A DNA stretch of 64,000 nucleotides from Bog-159 sp963709155 (GCA_963709155.1 CAVPVD010000010.1:806001-870000), one strand, 5' to 3'; numbered from the stretch's first letter, positions 17,223 through 26,735 are shown. The notes: a model not told the origin generated them from the letters alone. Program-made: numbers and translations.

Positions 17223-18821
17223 CTAGCCGTTCAAAGTCCAGCCCGAACGGTAGGTCCGTCGCAGCAGGTCATTGGCCTCGGTCGAGTTGGTCACGCGGCC
17301 GGCCGCCGGATCGTACTCCAGCTTCTTGCCCACACGGTGCGCCACCAGGCCCAGCAGCATTTGTTCGATCATGGTGCCACTGTAATCGAAGTCGCAATGC
17401 GTCTTGCTGCTGGTGCCGTGGGTGACACCGTTGTACTTCCCCTTGCAGGCGGCCAGCCACTCGGTCTGGAAGATGTCCGCGTGCCGGGTCCGCCCGTTCT
17501 TCTCCGCATCCAGGATGGCGTCCACATCGGTATTGGGCATTCCCAGCGCCGCCGGCAGCCCGTTGTCCAGGAACTGAACCTCCGCGAAGCCGTTCGGCCC
17601 CGCTTGCGCGCTCGGCCACGCCTTGAATCCTGGCGGCAATTGCGGCGCGGCGCCCGGCTTGCGCGGAGCCGGCCGAACCGCGCCACTCTGCTGCGTGGGC
17701 TGCCCCTTGCCGGCCACCAGCGGCAGCAATTGCTCGCTCGTGCGGCGTTTGTAATAAGTGAAATCCCCATCGTCGTTGTTCGGCAGGATGATGCGGCTGG
17801 TAAAGTCCGCCAGAATGCTCCCTTTTGTGCCCTCGTACAAGGCTCCGTTCGCAATGCGGTGGATGTCGATGTATCCCCAAGGCGTTTCCGGCTTCAGCCC
17901 GCCCTGATACCACACCACCGTAATCGGACCGCGCCATGCGTTCGCGGGGTGCGCGAAGCTGGCCTTCAGCTTCACGGGGCAAATGTCGGGATTGTATTTG
18001 TCGCTGGCGTCCGTGTCTACCTCAACCGAGGTAGGCGCACCCGCGTCGATCGCGTTCCAGGCCAGGTCCATGGTATGGGCGCCCATATCGCCGATCTGGC
18101 CCACACCGAAATCCCGATACATATTCCAGAACAGGCAGTTCAATCCGCTGCTGCCGCCGAAATACTGCGGGCTGTACGGATGAAAGGGCGACGCGCCCAC
18201 CCACTGCTCGTAATGCAGCGCCGCGGGGGGCATTCCATCGCCCGCGGGATATCCCGGGCGCGGGAGCTGGCGGCTATCCCAGGCATGCACCGTCTTCAAC
18301 TCGCCGATGGCGCCATCGAGGATCAGCTCGCGCACGCGCGCAAAGTTGGGATACGCGTGCCGCTGCGTGCCGTGTTGGGTAGCCACCTTCCCCTTGCGAT
18401 GAAGGTAATTCGCGCGCACGGTCCGCGCTTCTTCCACGCTCATTCCGAGCGGCTTTTCACAGAAGACGTGCATGTCGCGATTCAACGCCCAGTTGGCGAT
18501 AAATGCGTGATGATGATCCGCCGTGCAGATGACCACAGCCTCGACATCCTTCTGGTCGAGCACTCTGCGCCAGTCCGAATACGTCTTGGCCTTCGGAAAG
18601 ATGGCGAGCGCCTCTTTCGTCCGCAGGTCGTTCACGTCGCAAAGCGCCACCACGTTCTCGTTCCGGAGGCTGTCGTAATGCGCCGTGCCTCTGCCCCATA
18701 CGCCGATCAGGGCCACATTCAGCTTGTTGCTGGGAGCGTTTTCGCCTCGCAGCAGGCCGCTTCTCAGAATTGTCAATCCCGCGGCCGTACCCGCGGATTT
18801 CAGCAGATCGCGTCGATTCAT
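17223..18821 (-). CDS. Tat-exported Gfo/Idh/MocA-family oxidoreductase
   Basis: 532 residues from ATG18821, which gives a twin-arginine signal MNRRDLLKSAGTAAGL; the longer open frame to 18920 would bury it. The Rossmann domain follows (NVALIGVWGRGTAHY about 38-52), then the family motif CEKPLGMS (about 124-131) with its conserved Lys, and the C-terminal alpha/beta domain. These enzymes oxidise or reduce sugars and inositols with NAD(P); acidobacteria encode many Tat-exported paralogues whose substrates are unknown. A long Pro/Gln/Ala-rich segment at about 405-450 interrupts the C-terminal domain. Confidence 0.9.
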   Translation of the reverse strand: MNRRDLLKSAGTAAGLTILRSGLLRGENAPSNKLNVALIGVWGRGTAHYDSLRNENVVALCDVNDLRTKEALAIFPKAKTYSDWRRVLDQKDVEAVVICTADHHHAFIANWALNRDMHVFCEKPLGMSVEEARTVRANYLHRKGKVATQHGTQRHAYPNFARVRELILDGAIGELKTVHAWDSRQLPRPGYPAGDGMPPAALHYEQWVGASPFHPYSPQYFGGSSGLNCLFWNMYRDFGVGQIGDMGAHTMDLAWNAIDAGAPTSVEVDTDASDKYNPDICPVKLKASFAHPANAWRGPITVVWYQGGLKPETPWGYIDIHRIANGALYEGTKGSILADFTSRIILPNNDDGDFTYYKRRTSEQLLPLVAGKGQPTQQSGAVRPAPRKPGAAPQLPPGFKAWPSAQAGPNGFAEVQFLDNGLPAALGMPNTDVDAILDAEKNGRTRHADIFQTEWLAACKGKYNGVTHGTSSKTHCDFDYSGTMIEQMLLGLVAHRVGKKLEYDPAAGRVTNSTEANDLLRRTYRSGWTLNG

Positions 18822-18906
18822 ATGAAAAGGGATCCTTCCGCTCCATGTTACCCCCTGGCGCGATTTCCGATTAGCCAGGATGCCGGAGGAGGAAATCCGT
18901 GCTTGA

Positions 18907-19236
18907 ATGATGGTTGTCATGTCCGTTCGTTATGGTCTGATGATTGGGGCTTGCCTGTGGCTCTGGGGCTGCAGCCACGCTTCCGCGATCCGGCAGTATG
19001 GCTTCCACGGCGAAGTTATAGCGCTTAACCCCCAGGAACACACGGCTACCATCAAACATGGCAAGATCGGCGATTGGATGGGCGCCATGACCATGGAATA
19101 TCCGATCAAAAACGAGGCCGATTGGAAGAAGCTCGCGCGGGGCGAGCAGATCGACGCCACGGCCTTCGTTCAGGATGCGTCCTATTACGTTGGCGACATC
19201 CGCGTAACCGGCAAGGCGCCTTCACTCGCGCCGTAG
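18907..19236 (+). CDS. CusF-like copper-binding lipoprotein
   Basis: 109 residues. A short signal with lipobox-like LWLWGC (Cys about 22) predicts a lipoprotein. The mature part is a single small OB-fold domain (about 33-105) with GxVxxLxxxxxTxxIxHxxIxxWM...MTMEY: the His, Trp and M-x-M residues are those used by CusF-type periplasmic chaperones to bind Cu(I)/Ag(I). No CusCBA efflux genes are adjacent. ATGs at 18907, 18910 and 18919 are all in frame; the last gives a shorter signal. Confidence 0.8.
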   Translation: MMVVMSVRYGLMIGACLWLWGCSHASAIRQYGFHGEVIALNPQEHTATIKHGKIGDWMGAMTMEYPIKNEADWKKLARGEQIDATAFVQDASYYVGDIRVTGKAPSLAP

Positions 19237-19253
19237 ACCCGCTCGCGCAGGGT

Positions 19254-20057
19254 CTATCGAACCGCATCCGGCAGCGGAATGGATACGTCCCCGGTGGCCG
19301 CCCACTCGGTACCGCGCGTGAGGGTGGCCGCGAATCCGGCGCTTTTCATGGCGTCGGGATCGTGCCCCAGCGCCGTCACGAATACACGCCCTTTGCCGTA
19401 GTTGACCGTCCACAGCATGGGTTGGTTCAGCCCGGGGCCGGGGAGCGGCTGCTTTTCCGCAGGGTTGTACCGCGCGTGATCGTCCCAGGCGGAGGCCAGC
19501 ACATGAAACGCGGCCGGCGGTTGCCATTTCAGATTGGCGTACAACTCATCGTTCGATTGCATAAAGGAAGCCGGCATGCCCCTGGTGATGGGATGTTCCC
19601 GATCTGTGATTTCCACCGTGAAATCGTGGCGCGCCGAATGATGCCCGTGTTGCGGCCGCCAATTGCCGCCGCACAGCTTTTCGTAGTCGTCCCAGCCGTT
19701 GAAAGCCGCCGTCGAAAAGTGATACACCACCACTCCCTTGCCGGAACGGACGAAATCCAGCAGCGCGGCGTCGGCGCGGCCGCCCCAGCGCAGCTCGGGA
19801 CGGTTACTGTCGTAGTAATTCAAAATCACGACCCCGTAGGGGGCCAGGGTCTCGGGTCCGGCGCCGCGGAACTCCTCGGTCACGCGGACTTCGAAGCGGC
19901 CGGTATCCTCGAGCAGTTTTCGCAGCACCGGGGTGGTGGCACGCCAATCGTGGCCGTTTTGCCCGGTGATAATGAGCGCCTGGATCTTAGGCGCCGGCGG
20001 CTGTCCCGCCGCGGCGGCGGCGGCCAGCAGGATGAGTAGCAAGGATCTCCTGAACAC
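19254..20057 (-). CDS. ThuA-domain protein, exported
   Basis: 267 residues. The signal peptide is MFRRSLLLILLAAAAAAGQ. The class I glutamine-amidotransferase-like ThuA fold follows: ALIITGQNGHDWRATTPVL (about 27-45), GVVILNYYDSN (about 76), GKGVVVYHFSTAAFNGWDDY (about 107-126), HPITRGMP and GRVFVTALGHD. ThuA proteins were linked to trehalose utilisation; in this phylum they commonly accompany Gfo/Idh/MocA enzymes, as here. The start codon is GTG20057, with a TACAAT hexamer 6 nt upstream. It converges with the CusF-like gene. Confidence 0.88.
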   Translation of the reverse strand: MFRRSLLLILLAAAAAAGQPPAPKIQALIITGQNGHDWRATTPVLRKLLEDTGRFEVRVTEEFRGAGPETLAPYGVVILNYYDSNRPELRWGGRADAALLDFVRSGKGVVVYHFSTAAFNGWDDYEKLCGGNWRPQHGHHSARHDFTVEITDREHPITRGMPASFMQSNDELYANLKWQPPAAFHVLASAWDDHARYNPAEKQPLPGPGLNQPMLWTVNYGKGRVFVTALGHDPDAMKSAGFAATLTRGTEWAATGDVSIPLPDAVR

Positions 20058-20063
20058 GCCGTT

Positions 20064-20069
20064 ATTGTA
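20064..20069 (-). promoter_or_regulatory. -10-like TACAAT, 6 nt before the ThuA GTG start
   Basis: On the minus strand the order is TACAAT, AACGGC, GTG. This spacing places the transcription start at the start codon, and no Shine-Dalgarno sequence is present. Confidence 0.5.
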
Positions 20070-20107
20070 TCGGATATCGTGGTATTAAACTGGTAGTCGA
20101 AGCCGCC

Positions 20108-20234
20108 GGTTAAGCGCGACGAAGCTGCGGTGGCAACGCCATGCGTGTGTCGGAGACGAGCGGTGGGACGCTCCCTCACGGTCGCGGCTCGGCCGATTGG
20201 GATCAACTTCTCCTCTTTCATGTCGCGCTTAACC
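20108..20234 (+). repeat. composite intergenic repeat, copy B, with 13-bp terminal inverted repeats
   Basis: 127-bp element bounded by GGTTAAGCGCGAC (20108-20120) and its exact reverse complement GTCGCGCTTAACC (20222-20234). Inside are AACGCCATGCGTGTG, GGAGACGAGCGGTGGGACGC, the core TCCCTCACGGTCGCGGCTCGG and a single CCGATTGGGATC unit, with no tandem array. It is the smallest and most complete-looking copy. Confidence 0.9.
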
Positions 20235-20288
20235 CAAGCCGCCCGAGAGACTGGTGTAAACTGATTCCTGTAGATTCGTGGTGCCACT

Positions 20289-20645
20289 ATGACCGATGAA
20301 GAAGTCGAAAACTATCTTCGCGAAAACGGATACCCCGAGGCGGTCTGGCGCGCGGGACGGCAGGGCCTGATTGGCCGCTGGCGGGAATTCGTCGGCGACG
20401 TCGAACAAGGTTACACGTTGAGCTTCTTCGACTATTGCAATGAGCTGGACGTGCGCGCCATCATCGAAAGCTGCGGCCTCGGCGAAGAGGTGCAGAGCGA
20501 AGACGCGCGGTTGAAGGCGCAACTGACGGCCACCGATAAGCGCGTGTGGGATAGCGGAGTCCCGAATTCGTTCTGGGACTTCGGATATCCCCGGAACGCC
20601 GAGGGCGATTTGCTGGAAGATCTGAAAGCCGCCAATCTGGTATAG
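20289..20645 (+). CDS. small conserved-looking protein of unknown function
   Basis: 118 residues, no signal or membrane segment. It opens TDEEVENYLRENGYPE and ends in an acidic helix. The charge pattern (many Glu/Asp, scattered Arg) and codon use fit a real soluble protein. It ends 26 bp before uvrB on the same strand, but uvrB has its own -10-like box. I do not recognise the family. TAGATT at 20271-20276 is a possible -10. Confidence 0.65.
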   Translation: MTDEEVENYLRENGYPEAVWRAGRQGLIGRWREFVGDVEQGYTLSFFDYCNELDVRAIIESCGLGEEVQSEDARLKAQLTATDKRVWDSGVPNSFWDFGYPRNAEGDLLEDLKAANLV

Positions 20646-20659
20646 AGACAGGGCGGCCC

Positions 20660-20665
20660 TATACT
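20660..20665 (+). promoter_or_regulatory. -10-like TATACT, 6 nt before uvrB
   Basis: TATACT, then GAAGGA, then ATG20672. The start codon sits at the expected +1. The GAAGGA in the gap could act as a Shine-Dalgarno only on a longer transcript and is too close to the ATG to work well. Confidence 0.5.
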
Positions 20666-20671
20666 GAAGGA

Positions 20672-22675
<2,004 letters not shown>

Positions 22676-22679
22676 TTGT

Positions 22680-22696
22680 GAGCGTCCACGACGCTC
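22680..22696 (+). terminator. hairpin after uvrB
   Basis: GAGCGTC-CAC-GACGCTC begins 5 nt after the uvrB stop and is followed by CACTTTCTGC. The stem is perfect; the T tract is weak, so a terminator role is tentative. Confidence 0.4.
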
Positions 22697-22818
22697 CACT
22701 TTCTGCGAGGCCGTAGTACATGTCCGGGAGCGACACCGGAATGCGGGACGCCGTTAATAGACACTTTCTCGCCCTCTAGTGTAGTGCGTCACACAGATTA
22801 GCGATTACGCGTCGCATT

Positions 22819-22906
22819 GTGGGGCGGGCTATTCAGCCCGCGGACCCGCTTTCCAGCGGGTCTAGCCGCCTGGAAAGGCGGCTGCGGCCAGGATTGACCG
22901 CCCCAC
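22819..22906. repeat. REP-like cassette of three hairpins bounded by GTGGGGCGG/CCGCCCCAC
   Basis: Three perfect palindromes in series: GCGGGCT-ATTC-AGCCCGC (22824-22841), GACCCGCT-TTCC-AGCGGGTC (22843-22862) and AGCCGCC-TGGAAA-GGCGGCT (22864-22883). The whole is enclosed by the 9-bp inverted repeat GTGGGGCGG (22819-22827) and CCGCCCCAC (22898-22906). It lies in the uvrB-thiE convergent gap (22676-23465), which otherwise holds a possible gene fragment and repeat copy C. Confidence 0.85.
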
Positions 22907-22948
22907 GAATGTCGCCCGAATACTCTTCATGATTTCGGAGTCCGCGGA

Positions 22949-23185
22949 TTATGCGGCCATCAAGGTTGGCGTCAGCCTGAAATCTGACTCGCATGACGCG
23001 CCCGCTGTAGCTTGGGCGATCAACTCCGCGTTCGTGCGCCTCGACTGCTGCTGCGCTTCAGCGAGGTGCTGTCCTTCCGTCAGGTTGGCGTCGATTTGTT
23101 TCTGGTTCCCCAGGTAAAAAGCAAGCGCGCCAGAGCGAATCAAGGGAGACTCGCGTCCCCCCAATACAGTATTGGCCTTCAACAA
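22949..23185 (-). pseudogene. possible decayed gene fragment
   Basis: A 78-codon minus-strand frame with a TTG first codon and GC-rich third positions in its middle (residues about 25-58, Gln/Glu/Arg-rich, including LAEAQQQSRRTNAELIAQ). The phrase xIDANLxEG occurs in this frame, and a second similar phrase, QADANLDGR, occurs just downstream in a different frame. This suggests a repeat-containing protein broken by a frameshift. There is no start signal or Shine-Dalgarno, and I do not recognise the family. Confidence 0.25.
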
Positions 23186-23266
23186 ACTTGACGTACTCTA
23201 CAGGCATAACTTGCCTCGACGTCTATCGTGACACAGTAATGCGCAGCACGGCGAGTATCCAAGGGG

Positions 23267-23456
23267 ACGCATGGACAGCCGCCATACAACATGGGCACGC
23301 CATGGCAGCACACGATGGCTTTGCCGAGCAGGGTGGCGCCAGACGAACGCTGGGACGCTCCCTAACGGTCGCGGCTCGGCCGGTCGCGGCTCGGCCGGTC
23401 GCGGCTCGGCCGGTCGCGGCTCGGCCGGTCGCGGCTCGGCCGGTCGCGGCTCGGCA
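23267..23456 (+). repeat. composite intergenic repeat, copy C
   Basis: Starts ACGCATGGACAGCCGCC like copy A (near-identical for about 70 bp), then core TGGGACGCTCCCTAACGGTC and a 15-bp tandem array (23367-23456). It ends 9 bp from the thiE stop codon. Confidence 0.9.
23367..23456 (+). repeat. tandem array, 6 units of 15 bp (GGTCGCGGCTCGGCC)
   Basis: Six perfect units apart from the last base. The unit is the 3' half of the constant core itself (GGTCGCGGCTCGG plus CC), so the array looks like direct expansion of the core. Confidence 0.95.
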
Positions 23457-23465
23457 TGGTTGCCA

Positions 23466-24029
23466 TCAGGCCTGGAACAGGGAAATGCCGGCGATCCCGG
23501 CCGCACCCGCTGCCAGGCAGCGCGGCGCGTTCTCCATCGTTACGCCGCCCAGCGCCAGCACCGGCATGCGCACGGATGCCGCGGCTTCGCGCAAACGATC
23601 CAGTCCGAGCGGGGGGCCGTATCCGGCTTTCGAGGGCGTGAAGAAGACCGGTCCGAAGACCACGAAATCCGCGCCTTCGCTTTCGGCGCGGCGCACTTCC
23701 TCCGGCGAGTGGCAGGATGCGCCGATCAGGAAACCGGACGGAACGATCCGCCGCCACTCAGCGGCCGCGATCGAATCCGCCGGCAGATGCACGCCCTGCG
23801 CGCCGCACGCCAGCGCGATATCCACGCGCGCATTCACCAGGATGGCCGCGCCGTGCGGATTCGGCAGTCGCAGCGCCCGCGCGACCAAGCCAGCCAGTTC
23901 GCGAGCGGTCAGATCCTTCTCGCGGATCTGGATGCGTTCGACCCCCGCCGCCAGCGCGCGGGCGATCGATTCGAGCAGCGCCTCGCATCCGCCCAGCGGC
24001 CGGCGGTCGGTAATGTAATAGCGCAGCAT
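23466..24029 (-). CDS. ThiE/TenI-family TIM-barrel protein
   Basis: 187 residues from ATG24029 (MLRYYITDRRP). Thiamine-phosphate synthase couples HMP-PP to thiazole phosphate; TenI relatives are thiazole tautomerases. Seen: RIQIREKD (about 36-43), VNARVDIALACGAQGVHLP, IGASCHSPEE and FVVFGPVFFTPSK...LALGGV. The ThiE residues of the ND(R/V)xD and GQxD motifs are altered (NA, PADS), which points to TenI-like function or a divergent ThiE. It is about 20 residues shorter than ThiE. The start overlaps the upstream fmdE-like stop (TGATG), so it is translationally coupled as the last gene of the mod operon. Confidence 0.78.
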   Translation of the reverse strand: MLRYYITDRRPLGGCEALLESIARALAAGVERIQIREKDLTARELAGLVARALRLPNPHGAAILVNARVDIALACGAQGVHLPADSIAAAEWRRIVPSGFLIGASCHSPEEVRRAESEGADFVVFGPVFFTPSKAGYGPPLGLDRLREAAASVRMPVLALGGVTMENAPRCLAAGAAGIAGISLFQA

Positions 24030-24616
24030 CAGAGCGGTTCGTAATAACGCTCGCCCGCGCACGCCTTGCAGAGCACGCGGCCATCGCGCACCACTTCGCG
24101 CTTGAAATTGATGCCTTCGCCGCACTCCGCGCAAGCCACGCGCGCGGCCTTATAGCCGGGGAATTCTTCCGGGCCGAGCCGGACCCGCACCCATTCCGCC
24201 GAGAACAGCGCGGCATCCGGCAGTTCCCGGTAAGCGCGCATCTGCTGTGCGTTTTTGTCGGTGATTTCCGGAAACATTTCCTGTGCGCGCTGTTTGGAAT
24301 CTTCGAGCGCCACCACGCGCACCGCGCGGTCCGCCTCCAGATCGCAAAAGGTGGCGGCGACTTTGCCGAAATCGCGGAACTTGAGCGCGCGCTTGCCCAG
24401 CCGGCACCCGGTGACCACCGGAATCGCGTCCGTGGCGCAGCGGTCGATTTCGATGAAGGTCACCAGCCGCTTGCGATGCCTGCCCAGAGGATCGTCCAGT
24501 TCGAGCATTTTCAGCCCGAAGATCGCCAGGCGCAGTCCCAGAATCTGGCCGGCGCAGATATGGCCATGCGCCTGCTCCGCCAGCGCCACATATTCGTCGA
24601 ATGTCTTCAGAGGCAT
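24029..24616 (-). CDS. FmdE-family protein (formylmethanofuran dehydrogenase subunit E-like) with zinc ribbon
   Basis: 195 residues. FmdE domain about 5-150: HGHICAGQILGLRLA carries the family HGHxCxG motif near residue 18, and DRCATDAI (about 59) and GCRLGKRALKFRDFGKVA supply conserved Cys/Asp/Gly/Lys positions. The C-terminus is a zinc ribbon CAECGE...CKACAGERYY. In bacteria that lack methanogenesis this family is found beside molybdate/tungstate transport and molybdoenzyme genes; a metal-binding or cofactor-handling role is inferred. The start ATG24616 overlaps the modC stop (TGATG); a GTG at 24619 is also in frame. Confidence 0.85.
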   Translation of the reverse strand: MPLKTFDEYVALAEQAHGHICAGQILGLRLAIFGLKMLELDDPLGRHRKRLVTFIEIDRCATDAIPVVTGCRLGKRALKFRDFGKVAATFCDLEADRAVRVVALEDSKQRAQEMFPEITDKNAQQMRAYRELPDAALFSAEWVRVRLGPEEFPGYKAARVACAECGEGINFKREVVRDGRVLCKACAGERYYEPL

Positions 24617-25659
24617 CACAGCACCCGCAGCGCCTGGGAGGGAAACTCTACCAGCCAGTCCTTATTATCCTTCCGCGGCTCGAACTCGCGCCGGGCAACC
24701 TCGGCTACAATGCCACCGGCGAATTCCAAACGCACGGCGCGGGGCATTTCGGCGGCGCGTTCCAGGCGCACGGCCACCTGATTCGTGGACGGTTTCGCGC
24801 CGTCCTGTGGCGCCGCGATCAACTGGCCAGGCTCCACGCAGAGCCAGACACGATCGCCGCGCAGGCGGCCGGGCAGGTACGGGCCGGTCAATTCAAAGGA
24901 ATCGAGGCGCAGGCGGCTGGTGTTACGGCCCGGATCGAGCGCTACAATTTCGGCGGGAAACAGATTGCGGATGCCGAGGAGGCGCGCGGCGTCCACGCCG
25001 GCCGGCTGATCGAGGACTCTGCGCGGCGGTCCGCTTTGCAGAATGCGTCCGGCATCCAGCAGCAACATGTTACCGGCCAACTCGAAGCAGGTCTCCAGGT
25101 CGCGCGTGGCCATCAAAACGGGCAGGCTGGATTCATCCCGTACCATGCGCAGCATCTTGTGCCATTCGGCGCGCAAGGCCATGTCCAGACCGGAGGCGGG
25201 CTCATCCACCAGCAGCAGTTTCGGTTCGCCAATGAGCGCGCGCGCCACCGACGCCCGCAGCCGCTCCCCCTGCGAAACTTCGCCCGGGCGGCGCGGGGCA
25301 GCATCCTGCAGCGCGAACCGTTCCAGCGTCTCCTTCACGCGGCGGTGACGCTCCAGGCGCGTCAGCCCCGCGAGCGGAAACAGCAGATTATCGTGCAGGC
25401 TCATGTGCGGGAACAATGCCCATCTTCGCGCGACGTATCCCACGCGCCGGCGGCGCGGCGGCAGGTTCACACCGGATGCGCCGTCGAAAAGGATTTCGTC
25501 GTCGAGGATAACGCGGCCCGCGGCGGGCGCGACCCAGCCGGCGATGGCATCGAGGATGAGAGTCTTGCCCGCGCCCATGGCTCCGAATAGCGCGGTAATT
25601 CCGGACGCCGCCTGGAATTCGACATCCAACCCGGAAGTGGCTACGCGCACCTGAATCAT
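24616..25659 (-). CDS. modC: molybdate/tungstate ABC transporter ATP-binding protein, divergent motifs
   Basis: 347 residues from ATG25659, overlapping the modB stop by 4 bp (ATGA). Walker A is GAMGAGKT (26-33) and Walker B LLLVDEPASGLD. The signature is VSQGERLRA, not LSGGE. The Q-loop glutamine is replaced (YVARRWALFPH, Arg at about 78, where ModC has YVFQ), and the H-loop has TRD instead of T/SHD. The C-terminal third (about 235-347) is TOBE/Mop-like, as in ModC. Together with the permease it should drive oxyanion import, but the substitutions raise doubt about normal ATP hydrolysis. No substrate-binding modA is in the window. Confidence 0.82.
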   Translation of the reverse strand: MIQVRVATSGLDVEFQAASGITALFGAMGAGKTLILDAIAGWVAPAAGRVILDDEILFDGASGVNLPPRRRRVGYVARRWALFPHMSLHDNLLFPLAGLTRLERHRRVKETLERFALQDAAPRRPGEVSQGERLRASVARALIGEPKLLLVDEPASGLDMALRAEWHKMLRMVRDESSLPVLMATRDLETCFELAGNMLLLDAGRILQSGPPRRVLDQPAGVDAARLLGIRNLFPAEIVALDPGRNTSRLRLDSFELTGPYLPGRLRGDRVWLCVEPGQLIAAPQDGAKPSTNQVAVRLERAAEMPRAVRLEFAGGIVAEVARREFEPRKDNKDWLVEFPSQALRVL

Positions 25660-26219
25660 GCGGGCACTTGCCCCTTTTGCAGCCGGCTGCCGAGGTAAAG
25701 AGCCGCCAGACCGGCCGCCGCAATCGGCAATAGCAGCCACCCGCTTGCGCCGCCAGCAAGGATGGCCGTCGCGCCGAAATCCACAAATGAACGAACGAAG
25801 CCAAACAGGAGAGCCCCCCACAGCGCGCGCCAGGCGAGAGGGAGGGTCACATACCAATAGATACGCCACTCGCCCGCCCCTAAACTGCGGGCCGCATTCC
25901 CAAAGGCGGGGTCCACCGCGGTGAAGCCCGCGCGCATCATTCGCAGGAACAGCGGCAGGGTGTAGACCGCTGAAACAACCACTGCGGTGTGCCAGCTAAA
26001 GCGCAGGGACCCGCGGCCCATGGCCGCCAGCAGATAGTAAACCAGCACGGCCGGCGGCAGGACCAGCGGAAGGCCGGCGGCGGCATCCAACCAGTGGCTT
26101 CCGCGAAAGTCGCGGCTGGCCAGTAGCCAGGCCAGAGGCATCGCCGCGAGCATGGCAAATAGCGTGGCCAAGCCGGCGTAACGCAGGCTGAGCCAGAGCG
26201 GGGACCATTCCATTGGCAT
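25656..26219 (-). CDS. modB: molybdate ABC transporter permease
   Basis: 187 residues, shorter than typical ModB (~220-230). About five hydrophobic helices are visible (starting near 10, 45, 78, 135 and 160). The cytoplasmic EAA loop ARSLGAGEWRIYWYVTLPLAWR (about 107-128) contacts the ATPase. Two ATGs (26219, 26213) are possible. It is the first gene of a four-gene unit modB-modC-fmdE-thiE with every junction overlapping. A TATAAT lies 13 nt upstream. Confidence 0.85.
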   Translation of the reverse strand: MPMEWSPLWLSLRYAGLATLFAMLAAMPLAWLLASRDFRGSHWLDAAAGLPLVLPPAVLVYYLLAAMGRGSLRFSWHTAVVVSAVYTLPLFLRMMRAGFTAVDPAFGNAARSLGAGEWRIYWYVTLPLAWRALWGALLFGFVRSFVDFGATAILAGGASGWLLLPIAAAGLAALYLGSRLQKGQVPA

Positions 26220-26232
26220 GCGCGGGAATCTA

Positions 26233-26238
26233 ATTATA
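26233..26238 (-). promoter_or_regulatory. -10 box TATAAT of the modB-modC-fmdE-thiE operon
   Basis: Perfect TATAAT on the minus strand, 13 nt before ATG26219. No good -35 and no ModE-like palindrome are visible. Confidence 0.55.
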
Positions 26239-26258
26239 CCCGCATGACGGCGTTCCGA

Positions 26259-26735
26259 TTACTTCCAGGCGCCCAGCAGGCGCCGCACCACCACCAATTG
26301 GCCAAGATGATATGCGTTATGGTCGGCCACCAGCAGCACTTCGCGCAGAACGGTTTGGCCGGTGCCATGCGGAATGCGCGCATGCAGATTGATTTTCGAG
26401 TTTTTCACCATGCGGCGGATGGTTGCCAGATCGGCGCGGAAGGCTTTCACGCTCTTATCCCACGCGGCATCGTCGGGGGGCGCCTGGGTGGGCGGCCAAT
26501 AGCCGGCGGGCCAGGGCGGCGAAACATGTTTCGGTTTGCGGGTGAACTCCAGGATGTCCCACTGGGCGAGGCGCATGTGCTCCAGAATTTCCCACGGCGT
26601 ATGCGGCAATCCACTGGGCCGGATGCCGCGCAATGCGGTAGGCAGACCAGCGACCGCGGCATCGAAGTCGAGGTGCGCTCCGCCGCCATCCAGCAGGTAG
26701 ACCAGGTGTTCCCGCAGAGATTGATCTTGGGTCAT
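26259..26735 (-). CDS. DinB-family four-helix-bundle protein
   Basis: 158 residues. The three metal-binding His expected of DinB/YfiT proteins can be seen: HTPWEILEHMRLAQWDI (about 45-61) and the C-terminal ADHNAYHLGQLVVVRRLLG (about 138-156). Members include thiol S-transferases and mycothiol-dependent enzymes; DinB itself is damage-inducible. Catalytic role unknown. An AATAGT hexamer ends 7 nt before ATG26735. Confidence 0.85.
   Translation of the reverse strand: MTQDQSLREHLVYLLDGGGAHLDFDAAVAGLPTALRGIRPSGLPHTPWEILEHMRLAQWDILEFTRKPKHVSPPWPAGYWPPTQAPPDDAAWDKSVKAFRADLATIRRMVKNSKINLHARIPHGTGQTVLREVLLVADHNAYHLGQLVVVRRLLGAWK

Noticed and set aside
17166..19028. 620-codon plus-strand frame opposite the oxidoreductase
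   Set aside because: It mirrors the true minus-strand gene, which has a Tat signal, Rossmann and CEKP motifs.
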